64,000 nucleotides of DNA from Gillisia sp. Hel_I_86 (GCF_007827275.1 NZ_VISE01000001.1:992001-1056000); one strand, 5' to 3'. Positions 9,718 through 19,335 are shown, numbered from the stretch's first letter. A program made the numbers and translations. The notes: a model not told the origin generated them from the letters alone.

Positions 9718-9741
9718 CAAACCAAAATTCAATAGTGCGTT

Positions 9742-11490
9742 ATGTATAGAAGTCATAGTTGTGGGGAATTAAGAGAAACTCATATAAATCAAGAAGTTAC
9801 CCTGTCTGGTTGGGTTCAAAAGACCCGAAATAAAGGCTTTATGATCTGGGTAGATCTTAGGGATCGTTATGGGGTAACGCAACTTATTTTTGACGAGGAG
9901 CGTACTCCTTTGGAAATGATGGAAAAAGCAGTACAATTGGGTCGCGAATTTGTAATTCAGGTGACCGGAAAAGTGATCGAGCGCGAATCCAAGAATCCGC
10001 AACTTCCAACAGGGGGTATTGAAATTTTGGTTACAGGATTGGAAATATTGAATGCTTCCTTAACCCCTCCTTTCACTATTGAAAATGAAACCGACGGTGG
10101 CGAGGAACTTCGTATGAAATATCGCTATTTGGACATTCGTAGAAATCCTGTGAAGGAAAATCTAATGTTCCGTCATAAAGTGGGAATGAAGGTGAGAAAT
10201 TACCTTTCTGAAGAAGGATTTATTGAAGTGGAAACCCCTTATCTTATAAAATCCACTCCAGAAGGAGCTCGGGATTTTGTAGTGCCAAGTAGGATGAACG
10301 AAGGTCAGTTTTACGCATTGCCACAATCCCCACAAACCTTTAAGCAATTGTTGATGGTGGGCGGAATGGATAAATATTTCCAGATCGTGAAATGTTTTAG
10401 GGATGAAGACCTTAGAGCAGACAGGCAGCCGGAATTTACACAGATTGACTGTGAAATGGCATTTGTGGAGCAAGAAGACATCTTGAATATCTTTGAAGGA
10501 TTGACCCGCCATTTACTTAAAGAAATCAAAGGGGTGGAAATAGGTGATTTTCCAAGGATGACCTATGCCGACGCTATGAGAAAATATGGAAACGACAAAC
10601 CGGACATTCGTTTTGGGATGGAGTTTGCAGAATTGAACGAGCTGGCAAAAAACAAAGGGTTCAATGTGTTCGATCAGCAAGAGCTTATTGTTGGAATTGC
10701 GGTTCCTGGAGCTGCATCTTATACAAGAAAGCAGATAGATAAACTTATCGAGTGGGTGAAGCGCCCACAAGTTGGTGCCAGCGGCATGGTGTGGGCAAAA
10801 TACAATGAAGATGGAACTTTAAAATCTTCGGTAGATAAATTTTATTCTGAAGAGGATCTAAAAACCTGGGCAACTGCAACTGGAGCAAATCCCGGAGACC
10901 TTATTTTGGTGATGTCTGGAGATGCCAATAAAACCCGGACTCAGCTTAGTGCTTTAAGAATGCAATTAGCTACAGAACTAGACTTGAGAAATCCGAAAGA
11001 ATTTGCTCCGCTTTGGGTAGTAGATTTCCCTCTTTTAGAATGGGATGAAGAATCCAAAAGGTATCATGCAATGCACCACCCATTTACCTCTCCAAAGCCT
11101 GAAGATATCAAGCTTTTAGCTACAGAGCCAGGGAGGGTAAGGGCAAATGCTTATGATTTGGTGATGAACGGAAATGAAATAGGTGGAGGTTCTATTCGTA
11201 TTCACGATAAAGAAACTCAGGCTAAAATGTTTGATTATCTAGGCTTTACCCCGGAAGAAGCAAAAGCGCAATTTGGATTTTTGATGGACGCATTCCAATA
11301 TGGCGCACCACCACATGGCGGGATTGCTTTTGGATTTGACAGGTTGGTAGCAATCTTGGGAGGACATGAAACAATTCGGGACTATATCGCTTTCCCAAAG
11401 AACAATTCCGGGCGGGATATCATGATAGATGCACCTTCGAAATTGGGTGACGCCCAACTTGGAGAATTGCATTTGCGAGTAACGGAATAG
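9742..11490 (+). CDS. aspS: Aspartyl-tRNA synthetase
   Basis: Class II synthetase charging tRNA-Asp, cytoplasmic, 582 residues, the usual bacterial length. An N-terminal OB-fold anticodon-binding domain (about 1-105, [19 protein letters not shown]) is followed by the catalytic core with motif 2 in [19 protein letters not shown] (about 217-235), the bacterial insertion (GAD) domain around 285-420, and motif 3 in [16 protein letters not shown] (about 525-540). All signature residues are present. It is a stand-alone gene with its own -7 box, after the efflux-operon terminator. Whether it is discriminating (AspRS1) or also charges tRNA-Asn cannot be decided here, but the bacterial-type length argues for the discriminating form. 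Confidence 0.96.
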   Translation: MYRSHSCGELRETHINQEVTLSGWVQKTRNKGFMIWVDLRDRYGVTQLIFDEERTPLEMMEKAVQLGREFVIQVTGKVIERESKNPQLPTGGIEILVTGLEILNASLTPPFTIENETDGGEELRMKYRYLDIRRNPVKENLMFRHKVGMKVRNYLSEEGFIEVETPYLIKSTPEGARDFVVPSRMNEGQFYALPQSPQTFKQLLMVGGMDKYFQIVKCFRDEDLRADRQPEFTQIDCEMAFVEQEDILNIFEGLTRHLLKEIKGVEIGDFPRMTYADAMRKYGNDKPDIRFGMEFAELNELAKNKGFNVFDQQELIVGIAVPGAASYTRKQIDKLIEWVKRPQVGASGMVWAKYNEDGTLKSSVDKFYSEEDLKTWATATGANPGDLILVMSGDANKTRTQLSALRMQLATELDLRNPKEFAPLWVVDFPLLEWDEESKRYHAMHHPFTSPKPEDIKLLATEPGRVRANAYDLVMNGNEIGGGSIRIHDKETQAKMFDYLGFTPEEAKAQFGFLMDAFQYGAPPHGGIAFGFDRLVAILGGHETIRDYIAFPKNNSGRDIMIDAPSKLGDAQLGELHLRVTE

Positions 11491-11622
11491 GGCAAGATTC
11501 ATTTTAAAACAAGGTTGGATACCTTTTAGGATTTTTATTGAGAAAGTATAGAACTCCTAATTGATTTTATCTTGATATATTAGTAATACCATTTTCACTG
11601 TTCAATAATTTCAACATCCTAG

Positions 11623-13413
11623 ATGTTCTCACGAGCCAAACCCGGTTTTCAAAAATTTTTGCTTTGGAAGACTAATAATCTTACTCAACATCAATTTATT
11701 TTAATTCTAAGCGCCCTCATTGGGTTGGCCAGTGGTTTAGGTGCAGTTTTGATTAAAAACCTGACGCACTTCATTCAGGAATTGTTAGAAGGAAAACTAA
11801 TTACAAATGTGTATCATGCTTTCTATTTCATTTTTCCAATTATTGGGCTTGCACTTACTCTAGTGATTCTAAAATACGGCTTCCATAAAAAACTTGGTCA
11901 TGGGATTCCGTCTACTTTATATGCGATTTCCAAACGAAAGGGGCTCATGAAACCTTTCCAGATGTATGGATCCTTGCTTACGGCTCCAATTACCGTGGGC
12001 TTTGGAGGATCTGTAGGACTGGAAGGCCCAACAGTTGCCACTGGTGCCTCTTTGGGTTCCAATATCGCTAGGCTGTTTCAAATGAGTCAGACTCATCGCA
12101 CCCTATTAATTGGTTGTGCCGCTGCAGGAGCCATGTCATCTATCTTTAAAGCCCCCATTGCTGCAATAATTTTTGCTATTGAAGTATTTAGTTTGGACCT
12201 TACTTTGGTTTCTATGTTGCCCTTGCTTATCGCTTCGGTTTCCGCAATACTTACCTCCTATTTTTTCTTCGGATCGGATATTATTTTACCGTTTCAGCTA
12301 AAAGACAAATTTATTATTTCTGAAGTCCCATTTTATATAATGTTAGGAATTTTAGCTGCAATTTGTTCCATGTATTTTACAAGTATGTATTTCAAAATCA
12401 ATGAACTATTCAAAAAATTTGGCTCTCCTTTAAAAAGGCTGTTGTTTGGAGGAATAGGCTTAGGAATACTGGTTTATATGATCCCGCCACTTTACGGGGA
12501 AGGTTATAATGTGATAAACAACTTATTGCACGAAAACTACCTAAAAGCATTGGGAACCAATTTATTTAACGATTATCTCGAAAATATCTGGATAGTGATC
12601 GCTCTTTTGGCCGGACTGGTTATCTTTAAAATTATTGCCACCTCCCTCACCTTTGGAGCTGGTGGGGTTGGAGGTATCTTTGCACCTGTTCTTTTTATGG
12701 GAAGTGCCATGGGCCATGTTTTTGCACTATTGGTAAATAACTTGGGGTTCTTAAAAAATCCTATCTCTGTAAGCAGCTTTACATTGGTAGGTATGGCAGG
12801 ACTAATGGCGGGTGTTTTACATGCTCCTCTTACCGCTATTTTCTTAATAGCAGAACTTACAGGGGGCTATGGCCTTTTTGTGCCTTTAATGATTACGGCA
12901 ACCATTTCCTATATGATCACAAATCAGTTCCAACCACATTCTGTTTACACCATGGAACTGGCAATGAAAGGGGAACTTTTAACACATGATAAAGATAAAG
13001 CCGTACTCACTTTAATGAATATTAGAAGGCTAGTTGAAACTAATTTTATTAAATTGGAAATAGATATGACCTTGGGAGATGTAATACATAAAGGCGTAAC
13101 CAAATCTTCCAGAAATTTATATCCGGTATTGGATCATAAAGGACATTTTGTAGGCATTATATTATTGGACGATATAAGGCCCATTATGTTCGACAGGGAT
13201 CTATACGACAAGGTCACCGTTCAGGAGCTTATGCAACAGGCCCCTGAAATTATTGATATCAGAAAAGATGGAATGCAGGATATAATGAAAAAATTCCAGG
13301 AAAGTGATGCATGGAATTTACCAGTAATAGAAAATGATACGTATATCGGGTTTGTATCCAAATCTAAATTGCTCACCGCATATAGACAGAAATTAATTGA
13401 AGTAACCGTTTAA
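11623..13413 (+). CDS. ClC-family chloride channel/antiporter with C-terminal CBS pair
   Basis: Integral-membrane chloride channel or H+/Cl- exchanger of 596 residues. The ion-path motifs are GHGIPS (about 93-98, in place of GSGIP), GSVGLEGP (about 129-136, with the gating glutamate in GxEGP) and GGIFAP (about 350). Multiple hydrophobic helices fill residues 20-440, and a cytoplasmic CBS pair occupies about 455-590, ending in NDTYIGFVSKSKLL. The Ser-to-His change in the first filter motif may alter anion selectivity. The gating Glu is kept, and transport versus channel mode cannot be told. The next gene begins 3 bases after the stop, so they are co-transcribed. Confidence 0.9.
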   Translation: MFSRAKPGFQKFLLWKTNNLTQHQFILILSALIGLASGLGAVLIKNLTHFIQELLEGKLITNVYHAFYFIFPIIGLALTLVILKYGFHKKLGHGIPSTLYAISKRKGLMKPFQMYGSLLTAPITVGFGGSVGLEGPTVATGASLGSNIARLFQMSQTHRTLLIGCAAAGAMSSIFKAPIAAIIFAIEVFSLDLTLVSMLPLLIASVSAILTSYFFFGSDIILPFQLKDKFIISEVPFYIMLGILAAICSMYFTSMYFKINELFKKFGSPLKRLLFGGIGLGILVYMIPPLYGEGYNVINNLLHENYLKALGTNLFNDYLENIWIVIALLAGLVIFKIIATSLTFGAGGVGGIFAPVLFMGSAMGHVFALLVNNLGFLKNPISVSSFTLVGMAGLMAGVLHAPLTAIFLIAELTGGYGLFVPLMITATISYMITNQFQPHSVYTMELAMKGELLTHDKDKAVLTLMNIRRLVETNFIKLEIDMTLGDVIHKGVTKSSRNLYPVLDHKGHFVGIILLDDIRPIMFDRDLYDKVTVQELMQQAPEIIDIRKDGMQDIMKKFQESDAWNLPVIENDTYIGFVSKSKLLTAYRQKLIEVTV

Positions 13414-13416
13414 CCA

Positions 13417-13656
13417 ATGAAATTAATTATTAAAATACTGGCGATATCTATCCTAATTGCCATTGGAATTGGCTTCTATTTTAGAATGAACAATGAAATG
13501 ATCTTAGGGGATAGAATAATAGGAATTGCGGTACTTGCAAGTGCTTTTATCCTGATGCCCATCTTCCTATACGTTCGGTGGAAAGGAAAAAAATTAAGCG
13601 ATTATACCTTTTCAAAAGAAAACATGGAGAAAATGCGCGATAACCGCAGGAATTAA
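13417..13656 (+). CDS. Small two-helix membrane protein co-transcribed with ClC
   Basis: 79-residue protein with two predicted transmembrane helices (about 4-21 and 33-53) and a basic, polar C-terminal tail (YVRWKGKKLSDYTFSKENMEKMRDNRRN). I do not recognise a family with certainty. Its start codon follows the ClC stop by 3 bases, which argues for translation from the same mRNA and possibly for a role near the channel; that link is only positional. Confidence 0.65.
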   Translation: MKLIIKILAISILIAIGIGFYFRMNNEMILGDRIIGIAVLASAFILMPIFLYVRWKGKKLSDYTFSKENMEKMRDNRRN

Positions 13657-13721
13657 AAGGGATATAATTAATAATGGTAAAAAATATTCTTAATTGAGCA
13701 AAAAGGGTAAATTATATTATG

Positions 13722-13729
13722 TAAGTTTG
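13722..13729 (+). promoter_or_regulatory. Promoter -7 box of the cold-shock gene
   Basis: TAAGTTTG matches TAnnTTTG, 27 bases before the csp ATG. It would give a short leader of roughly 20 bases, and it lies downstream of an in-frame TTG (13694) that therefore cannot be the start. Confidence 0.55.
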
Positions 13730-13756
13730 TTCTTTATTAATTTTTATTTTATTACA

Positions 13757-13954
13757 ATGGAAGGTACAGTTAAATTTTTCAATGAGTCTAAAGGTTACGG
13801 ATTCATCACTAACGACGATACAGGAAGAGACATTTTCGTGCACGTTACAGGTCTTAATGGAGAGTCTTTAAATGAAGGCGACAAAGTTGAGTACGTTGAA
13901 GAAGAAGGAAGAAAAGGACTAACGGCTGCTCAAGTTCGTTTGATCCACGATTAA
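13757..13954 (+). CDS. Cold-shock domain protein (CspA family)
   Basis: Single-stranded nucleic-acid binding OB-fold protein acting as an RNA chaperone, 65 residues. RNP1 is in KGYGFITND and RNP2 in DIFVHVTGL, both intact. The real start is the ATG giving MEGTVKFFNESKGYG. A longer frame from TTG 13694 adds 21 hydrophobic residues unlike any Csp and starts upstream of the -7 box. The acidic C-terminal half (EEEGRKG) is usual in Bacteroidota members. It is a monocistronic gene bounded by its own promoter and a strong terminator. Confidence 0.93.
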   Translation: MEGTVKFFNESKGYGFITNDDTGRDIFVHVTGLNGESLNEGDKVEYVEEEGRKGLTAAQVRLIHD

Positions 13955-13983
13955 TATATTTTTTATATTTAATTCGAAGATTT

Positions 13984-14019
13984 AAAAACCCGTCTGAATT
14001 AATTCAGACGGGTTTTTTT
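13984..14019. terminator. Bidirectional terminator between csp and tdh
   Basis: Perfect 34-bp palindrome (AAAAACCCGTCTGAATT and its complement, 13984-14017) with A run on the left and T run on the right, so it can terminate both convergent genes. Confidence 0.85.
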
Positions 14020-14048
14020 GTTTGCTTTATCTTCAGGCTAAAAGGGAT

Positions 14049-14993
14049 TTAATCCTTTAATCCTTCTAACATCGCTTGAGTAAGTTTTTGTAGATCATAT
14101 GTATGCTTCCAGCCCCAATCTTCCCTTGCAGAAGTGTCATTAATACTACTTGGCCAGGAATCGGCGATCTCTTGTCTAAAGTCTGGATTGTATGTAATTT
14201 CAAATTCTGGCAATTCAGCTTTAATAGCTTCTGCAAGCTCTTTAGGCGTAAAACTGATTGCAGATAAATTATAAGAAGATCTTATCTTCACTTTTTCTTT
14301 AGGGGCTTCCATAATATCAATAGTCGCTTTAATGGCATCGTCCATAAACATCATTGGCAAAGCGGTATCTTCACTTAGAAAGGAAGTATAATTGCCAGAT
14401 TTAATCGCTTCATGGAAGATCTCGATGGCATAATCTGTAGTTCCACCACCGGGCAAGGTCTTGTAACTAATGATCCCGGGATATCTGATGCTCCTAACAT
14501 CTACCCCAAATTTTCTGAAGTAATATTCACACCAGCGCTCTCCGGTTTGCTTACTCATTCCATAAACTGTGGTAGGTTCCATAATGGTGGTCTGTGGAGT
14601 GTTTTGTTTTGGAGTACTTGGTCCAAAAACAGCAATACTAGAAGGCCAGAATACTTTGTTAATCTTCTTTTCTTTCGCAAGGTTAAGAACAATAAAAAGA
14701 GAATCCATATTTAGATCCCACGCTTTCATTGGCATTTTCTCTCCCGTAGCACTCAACATTGCTGCCATTAAATATACATCAGTGATCTCGTACTTCTCGA
14801 CTAAGTTCGCAATTCCCTCTTCATCTGTAGCATCCATGATCTCAAAAGGGCCTGATGCCATTAATTCTTTTCCCCCCTTTTTTATATCGCTGGCAACAAC
14901 ATTTTCGTTCCCATAAAGCACTCGCAATTTCAAACTTAGCTCGCTTCCAATCTGTCCTGAAGCCCCAATGATCAATATTCTCTTAGAATTCAT
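14049..14993 (-). CDS. tdh: L-threonine 3-dehydrogenase, short-chain (epimerase-like) type
   Basis: Oxidises L-threonine to 2-amino-3-ketobutyrate with NAD+. The 314-residue protein has the Rossmann motif GASGQIG (10-16), the catalytic Ser in WPSSIAVFG and the YxxxK pair Y144/K148 in YGMSK. It also has the substrate-loop signature PGGGTTDYA (181-189) and RYPGIISY, which are typical of the SDR-type threonine dehydrogenases first described from Flavobacterium frigidimaris rather than of sugar epimerases. The start is ATG 14993 (MNSKRILIIG); the 12 extra codons upstream lie in the promoter region. It stands alone, convergent to csp. Confidence 0.88.
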   Translation of the reverse strand: MNSKRILIIGASGQIGSELSLKLRVLYGNENVVASDIKKGGKELMASGPFEIMDATDEEGIANLVEKYEITDVYLMAAMLSATGEKMPMKAWDLNMDSLFIVLNLAKEKKINKVFWPSSIAVFGPSTPKQNTPQTTIMEPTTVYGMSKQTGERWCEYYFRKFGVDVRSIRYPGIISYKTLPGGGTTDYAIEIFHEAIKSGNYTSFLSEDTALPMMFMDDAIKATIDIMEAPKEKVKIRSSYNLSAISFTPKELAEAIKAELPEFEITYNPDFRQEIADSWPSSINDTSAREDWGWKHTYDLQKLTQAMLEGLKD

Positions 14994-15112
14994 TCTTTCT
15001 ATTTTACTGCGCAAATATATCCAATTCAATAAGGATGAAACAAACTTCTACCTAAAAAAGCAGGTTTCCTCTCACAACTTTATAGCAGCCTTTTTTTGGA
15101 AGGCTTTTTCCT

Positions 15113-15120
15113 TAACTTTG
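15113..15120 (+). promoter_or_regulatory. Promoter -7 box of the lipoprotein gene at 15138
   Basis: TAACTTTG matches TAnnTTTG, 17 bases before the ATG. A TTG at 15096-15098 is upstream with a 14-bp spacer, shorter than usual. Confidence 0.45.
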
Positions 15121-15137
15121 CCTTACAAGATTCGCTT

Positions 15138-15743
15138 ATGAAAACCTTCTTCTGGATATTGATTATAGTTTTAATAGTTGGCTGCAACCAAAAAAAGACA
15201 GAAACCACAAATGAGTCAACCAAAAAAGAAGTTCAATTAGCTCTTGCCAAGAAATTGGAAGCTTCAAAAATGGAGGTAACTCTTTTGCCCGAGGCTCAAG
15301 AGATCACCAATGAATGGTTGGCTTATATCACTGCTCAAAGTGAGATTGAAAACCTTAAGAATTATACACTGAATGATGTGATTGCTAATGCTGCACCAAT
15401 AACGGAAATCATGAAATCTTTGCAGGAGACGGTGCCGGCAAGATTAAAATCCAATGCGGTTAGGGCCAGATTGGGAGTGCTCGTAACGAAGTCTAAGATC
15501 TTGCAGCAACTCGCCAATAAAAGAACAGTGAATCCTGAAGAAATTTCTAAAACAGCAAAAGAACTGCCTTTAGAGTGGAACAATTTCAAAATTCAGGTAA
15601 ATGAACTCTTCCTGAAAACCTTAGAGGAATTTGAAGAAGAATTGGATGAAATTGAAAATGAAGAAGAACAACCAACAAACAGGTTGATACCGCCATTGCG
15701 AAAAAGACCAATGAACCTTAAGAAAATACGCGACTCTATTTAA
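15138..15743 (+). CDS. Lipoprotein of unknown function
   Basis: 201 residues. The N-terminus MKTFFWILIIVLIVGC is a lipoprotein signal with the acceptor Cys at 16, so I start at ATG 15138 rather than at 15096, where 14 uncharacteristic residues would precede the signal. The rest is largely alpha-helical and acidic near the end (EEFEEELDEIENEEEQP), followed by a basic tail (RLIPPLRKRPMNLKKIRDS). I do not recognise a domain. It is probably tethered in the cell envelope. The next lipoprotein gene begins 34 bases later on the same strand. Confidence 0.7.
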   Translation: MKTFFWILIIVLIVGCNQKKTETTNESTKKEVQLALAKKLEASKMEVTLLPEAQEITNEWLAYITAQSEIENLKNYTLNDVIANAAPITEIMKSLQETVPARLKSNAVRARLGVLVTKSKILQQLANKRTVNPEEISKTAKELPLEWNNFKIQVNELFLKTLEEFEEELDEIENEEEQPTNRLIPPLRKRPMNLKKIRDSI

Positions 15744-15776
15744 TTGATATATCTCAAAATTAACTTCTTCAGAAAT

Positions 15777-16331
15777 ATGAAAAAATTAGTCCTTCTCCTT
15801 TTAATTGCAAATTTTTCATGCAATAACGCCAACTCTCAAAAAGATGAAACATCTTCAGAAAAATCGGAATCTCAAAGGATGGCTCCCGAAAAAAATTCAA
15901 AAGAAAAAATAAATACTGCACTAGAGAATTGGCACAATGCAGCTGCCGAAGCTAATTTTGAAGCGTATTTCGGGTTAATGACAAAAGATGGAGTTTTCCT
16001 TGGTACCGATGCTACCGAAAACTGGCAACACAAAGAGTTCCGTGAATTCTCCAAGCCTTATTTCGATAAAGGAAAAGCCTGGAGCTTCACAACTTTGGAA
16101 CGAAATATCTACACAGAAAATAGGAATGATCTGGCTTGGTTCGATGAATTGTTAAGTACGCAAATGGGAATTTGTAGAGGGTCTGGTGTAATGGAAAATG
16201 TAGACGGGAATTGGAAAGTGAAACATTATGTGCTTTCTATTGCCATTCCCAATGACAATGTTGCAGAAATTACTGCTTTAAAAAAAGAGACCGATAGTCT
16301 TTTAATCGCAAAGTTTCAGTCTGAGAAGTAA
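15777..16331 (+). CDS. Lipoprotein with SnoaL-like (NTF2 fold) domain
   Basis: 184 residues. Signal MKKLVLLLLIANFSC with lipid-acceptor Cys15, then a short polar linker, then a SnoaL-like domain (about 50-165): ALENWHNAAAEANFEAYF, MTKDGVFLGTDATENW, and a C-terminal strand GNWKVKHYVLSIAIPND. This is the calcium/calmodulin kinase-association-like NTF2 fold seen in many Bacteroidota secreted proteins. No catalytic assignment can be made. It is probably co-transcribed with the preceding lipoprotein. The in-frame ATG at 15744 would place 11 extra residues before the signal and is rejected. Confidence 0.78.
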   Translation: MKKLVLLLLIANFSCNNANSQKDETSSEKSESQRMAPEKNSKEKINTALENWHNAAAEANFEAYFGLMTKDGVFLGTDATENWQHKEFREFSKPYFDKGKAWSFTTLERNIYTENRNDLAWFDELLSTQMGICRGSGVMENVDGNWKVKHYVLSIAIPNDNVAEITALKKETDSLLIAKFQSEK

Positions 16332-16425
16332 GCATTTCAAATAATTACGAGAGGTCGGCAGACAACCACATACGATTTTTATCAATTATTTTATTGATCT
16401 TCAAACAGTTAAAATATTTAGTTTT

Positions 16426-16516
16426 GTCAGTTCGAGCGCAGTCGAGAACTTTTTAGCTTAAAAAGAAGGTTTAGACTTTAGCCTGTATTGAGCGAAGTCG
16501 AATTGTGCAACCTGAC
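16426..16516. repeat. Palindromic intergenic repeat element
   Basis: Begins GTCAGTTCGAGCGCAGTCGAGA and ends GCAACCTGAC, with an internal TATTGAGCGAAGTCGAA segment. It shares the TCGAGCGNAGTCGAG core with repeats at 40.9, 41.0, 41.4, 48.1, 48.6 and 61.6 kb. It lies in a gene-free gap (16332-16757) that otherwise holds only the pepO promoter. Confidence 0.75.
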
Positions 16517-16702
16517 ATCCCTACTACACATTATAATTTTGATATGAACACAACCATTGCCTCTAATAATTATAATTCAAACCCATCTTAATTTTAATGT
16601 AAAGGCAGGTTTCGTTTGAGACAATTTTAAATTTTCACCAATATTTAAACCTAGGCCTACTTTTTCCCTAAATAATAAAAATCCAGCGTAAAGAATAACT
16701 AT

Positions 16703-16731
16703 TTGCAATCTTCTACTTTTTAGTATTTTAG
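16703..16731 (+). promoter_or_regulatory. Possible pepO promoter
   Basis: TTG at 16703-16705, 18-bp spacer, TATTTTAG at 16724-16731, which differs from TAnnTTTG at one of its fixed positions. It ends 26 bases before the pepO ATG. Confidence 0.4.
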
Positions 16732-16757
16732 CTTGGAAATTTTAATTTATCCTTTAA

Positions 16758-18830
16758 ATGAAAAAAATAACAAATGCACTTATTTTATCTGCACTTGCGG
16801 CAACGGTAGTAACCAGCTGTAAAAGTGACGATAAAAAAATGGAAGTTAAAGAAGAATCCCATGGGATCAATTTAGCTTTTATGGATACCACCATGAGCCC
16901 TAAAGAGGATTTCTTTAGATACGTTAACGGAACATGGGCAGATTCTACCGAAATTCCAGACGATCACACCACTTGGGGCAGTTTTAATGAACTAAGAAAA
17001 AACACCGATGAAGATGCGCTTTCTTTATTGGAAAAAGCTTCAAAAGATAAAGACTTAGATGCCAAAAGCGATCAGGCAAAAGCGGTGTTCCTATACGAAA
17101 GTATCATGGATACTGTTGCCAGGAACAAAAAAGGAGTGGAACCTTTAACTCCATATTTAGAGAAAATTGCAGCGATCCAGAATAAGCAAGATCTTCAAGC
17201 ATTTTTAACCGAAATGCAACAATATGGAGGAGCCGGGTTTTTTAGGTTTACCATTCGTGCCGATGCCAAGGACAGCAATGCCAATGCTGCTTACATTTAT
17301 CCTTCTGGCCTAGGATTGCCAGATAGGGATTATTACGTAGAAAATGATGCTAGCTCGAAAGAAACTCGTGAAAAATACAAAAAACATGTGACCAGAATGT
17401 TGCAGTATTTAGGAGATTCTGAAGAAGAAGCTTCTAAAAGTGCTGAAACAATCCTAGCCTTTGAAACTAGTTTGGCTACACCTCAAATGGATAAAGTAGA
17501 TCGTAGAGATGCGAGAAAGACCTACAATCCAATGGCTATAGCTCAACTACAAAAAGAAGTTTCTGCAATCGATTGGAAAAAATATTTCAATGAAATTGGA
17601 GCTTCCAAGGCAGATACCGTAATTGTATCGCAACCAAAATATATGCAAGCTTTACAAAAGACTTTTACTGCAAATAAAGTTGCAGACTGGAAAACTTACT
17701 TGCGTTGGAATTTATTGAACGATGCTGCCTCTGCTTTAAGCATGGAAATAGAGCAAGCCAACTGGGACTTTTACAGCAAAACGCTTCAAGGAGCTAAAGA
17801 ACAACGCGCGCTTAAAGAACGCGCTTTACAAACTGTAAATAGAACTTTGGGGGAAGCTTTGGGAAAACTATATGTTGAGGAGAATTTTCCGCCAGAAGCC
17901 AAGAAAAAAGCCCGAGAGATGATCGCTAACATTATAAAAGCTTACGAAGTAAGAATAGACAAGCTTGCTTGGATGAGCGACAGCACTAAAACAAAAGCTA
18001 AAGAAAAATTAGCCTCTACCACCATTAAAGTTGGATATCCAGATGAGTGGAAAGATTATAGCGAGTTGGAGATCACGTCTCCAAAAGATGATAAAGGGTC
18101 CTACTTCCAGAATATGCTGAATGCAGCTAAATGGAATGTAAAAGAGGATATGGCAAAATTAGGAGAGCCTGTAGATAAAACCGAATGGTTTATGGCACCT
18201 CAAATTGTGAATGCGTATTATAACCCTAGCTACAACGAAATTGTATTTCCTGCTGCCATTTTACAACCCCCTTTCTACGATTACAAAGCAGATGCTGCTG
18301 TAAATTATGGCGGAATTGGAGCGGTAATAGGTCATGAAATTTCTCACGGATTCGACGATAGCGGATCCCGATTCGATGCAGAAGGAAACCTGAACAACTG
18401 GTGGAGCGATAAAGATCTTGAATCTTTCGAAGGCCTGGGCGGGGCTTTGGCTGAACAATACAGTGCTATCGAGGTGCTGGATAGTGTTTACATTAACGGA
18501 AAGTTCACTTTGGGCGAGAACATTGGGGATCTAGGTGGTGTAAATGCCGCTTACGACGGACTTCAATTACATTTAAAAGAACATGGAAATCCTGGTGAAA
18601 TAGACGGCTTTACTCCAGAGCAGCGTTTCTTCCTTTCATGGGCAACCGTTTGGAGAACCAAGATGAGGGATGAAGCTTTAAGAAACAGAATTAAAACCGA
18701 TCCGCATTCTCCTGGAATGTACCGCGCCTATGTGCCTTTACAGAATATCGATGCTTTTTATGAGGCTTTTGATATTACCGAAGGGGACAAAATGTACGTA
18801 AAACCAGAGAACAGGGTAAAGATCTGGTAA
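16758..18830 (+). CDS. pepO: M13-family zinc metallopeptidase (PepO/neprilysin-like), lipoprotein
   Basis: Oligopeptide-degrading zinc protease of the neprilysin family, 690 residues, likely anchored in the envelope: the signal ends in VVTSC with Cys21. Peptidase M13 N-terminal domain about 45-430, then the catalytic domain with HEISH (H526, E527, H530) and the third zinc ligand in ENIGDLGG (about residue 588). NAYYNPSYNEIVFPAAILQPPF is the NAYY substrate-binding motif. The C-terminus KPENRVKIW matches the family's conserved ending. All catalytic residues are present, so it should be active. It is monocistronic, with a terminator at 18851. Confidence 0.95.
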   Translation: MKKITNALILSALAATVVTSCKSDDKKMEVKEESHGINLAFMDTTMSPKEDFFRYVNGTWADSTEIPDDHTTWGSFNELRKNTDEDALSLLEKASKDKDLDAKSDQAKAVFLYESIMDTVARNKKGVEPLTPYLEKIAAIQNKQDLQAFLTEMQQYGGAGFFRFTIRADAKDSNANAAYIYPSGLGLPDRDYYVENDASSKETREKYKKHVTRMLQYLGDSEEEASKSAETILAFETSLATPQMDKVDRRDARKTYNPMAIAQLQKEVSAIDWKKYFNEIGASKADTVIVSQPKYMQALQKTFTANKVADWKTYLRWNLLNDAASALSMEIEQANWDFYSKTLQGAKEQRALKERALQTVNRTLGEALGKLYVEENFPPEAKKKAREMIANIIKAYEVRIDKLAWMSDSTKTKAKEKLASTTIKVGYPDEWKDYSELEITSPKDDKGSYFQNMLNAAKWNVKEDMAKLGEPVDKTEWFMAPQIVNAYYNPSYNEIVFPAAILQPPFYDYKADAAVNYGGIGAVIGHEISHGFDDSGSRFDAEGNLNNWWSDKDLESFEGLGGALAEQYSAIEVLDSVYINGKFTLGENIGDLGGVNAAYDGLQLHLKEHGNPGEIDGFTPEQRFFLSWATVWRTKMRDEALRNRIKTDPHSPGMYRAYVPLQNIDAFYEAFDITEGDKMYVKPENRVKIW

Positions 18831-18850
18831 GATTTTAAGTTGAAACTACA

Positions 18851-18880
18851 AAAGGGCCGCAGCAATGTAGGCCCTTTTTC
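18851..18880 (+). terminator. Terminator of pepO
   Basis: Stem AAAGGGCC (18851-18858) / GGCCCTTT (18870-18877) with an 11-base loop, then T-rich sequence, 20 bases after the stop. Confidence 0.75.
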
Positions 18881-18994
18881 TTTGGCTGCGTCCGCCAAAA
18901 AGGCGGTCGGGCTATTCGCTAAAGTCCCAATTGCAAAAGGCAATCGGGAGCTACCGCTGCTATCCCTCGCAGGGTGTATAAGAGCATCAAAGTT

Positions 18995-19144
18995 GTCGTT
19001 TCGAGCATAGTCGGGAAATCTCATGATGTAGAAAAACATTCGATTTATTGTCCTTTCGAAGGAGCTTTTCGCGACTGAGAAATCCCTTCTTCCCAGCAAA
19101 AATCGATTTCAACGAGATCTCTCCCGGGGGTCCAGATGACAAAC
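18995..19144. repeat. 150-bp intergenic repeat, copy 1 of a direct pair
   Basis: Starts GTCGTTTCGAGC and ends GGTCCAGATGACAAAC. Near-identical to 19171-19320; internal landmarks are GATGTAGAAAAACATTC, GGAGCTTTTCGCGACTGAG and CTTCTTCCCAGCAAAAAT. The GTC...GAC-type ends are inverted, as in the other elements of the window. Short open frames here are repeat-derived and not genes. Confidence 0.85.
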
Positions 19145-19170
19145 CCTGAAAATCATGCTCAACAAACAAT

Positions 19171-19320
19171 GTCATTTCGAGCGGAGACGGGAAATCTCAC
19201 GATGTAGAAAAACATTCTCTCTACTGTCATTTCGAAGGAGCTTTTCGCGACTGAGAAATCCCTTCTTCCCAGCAAAAATTGATTTCATTGAGATCTCTCC
19301 CGCTGGTCGAGATGACAAAC
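19171..19320. repeat. 150-bp intergenic repeat, copy 2 of a direct pair
   Basis: Starts GTCATTTCGAGC and ends GGTCGAGATGACAAAC. Same length and order as copy 1, 176 bases downstream, with a 26-base spacer between them. Most differences are single substitutions. Confidence 0.85.
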
Positions 19321-19335
19321 GGTTGTCAATACACC

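Noticed and set aside
13694-13756. TTG start giving an 86-residue cold-shock protein
   Set aside because: It precedes the -7 promoter box and adds residues no Csp has.
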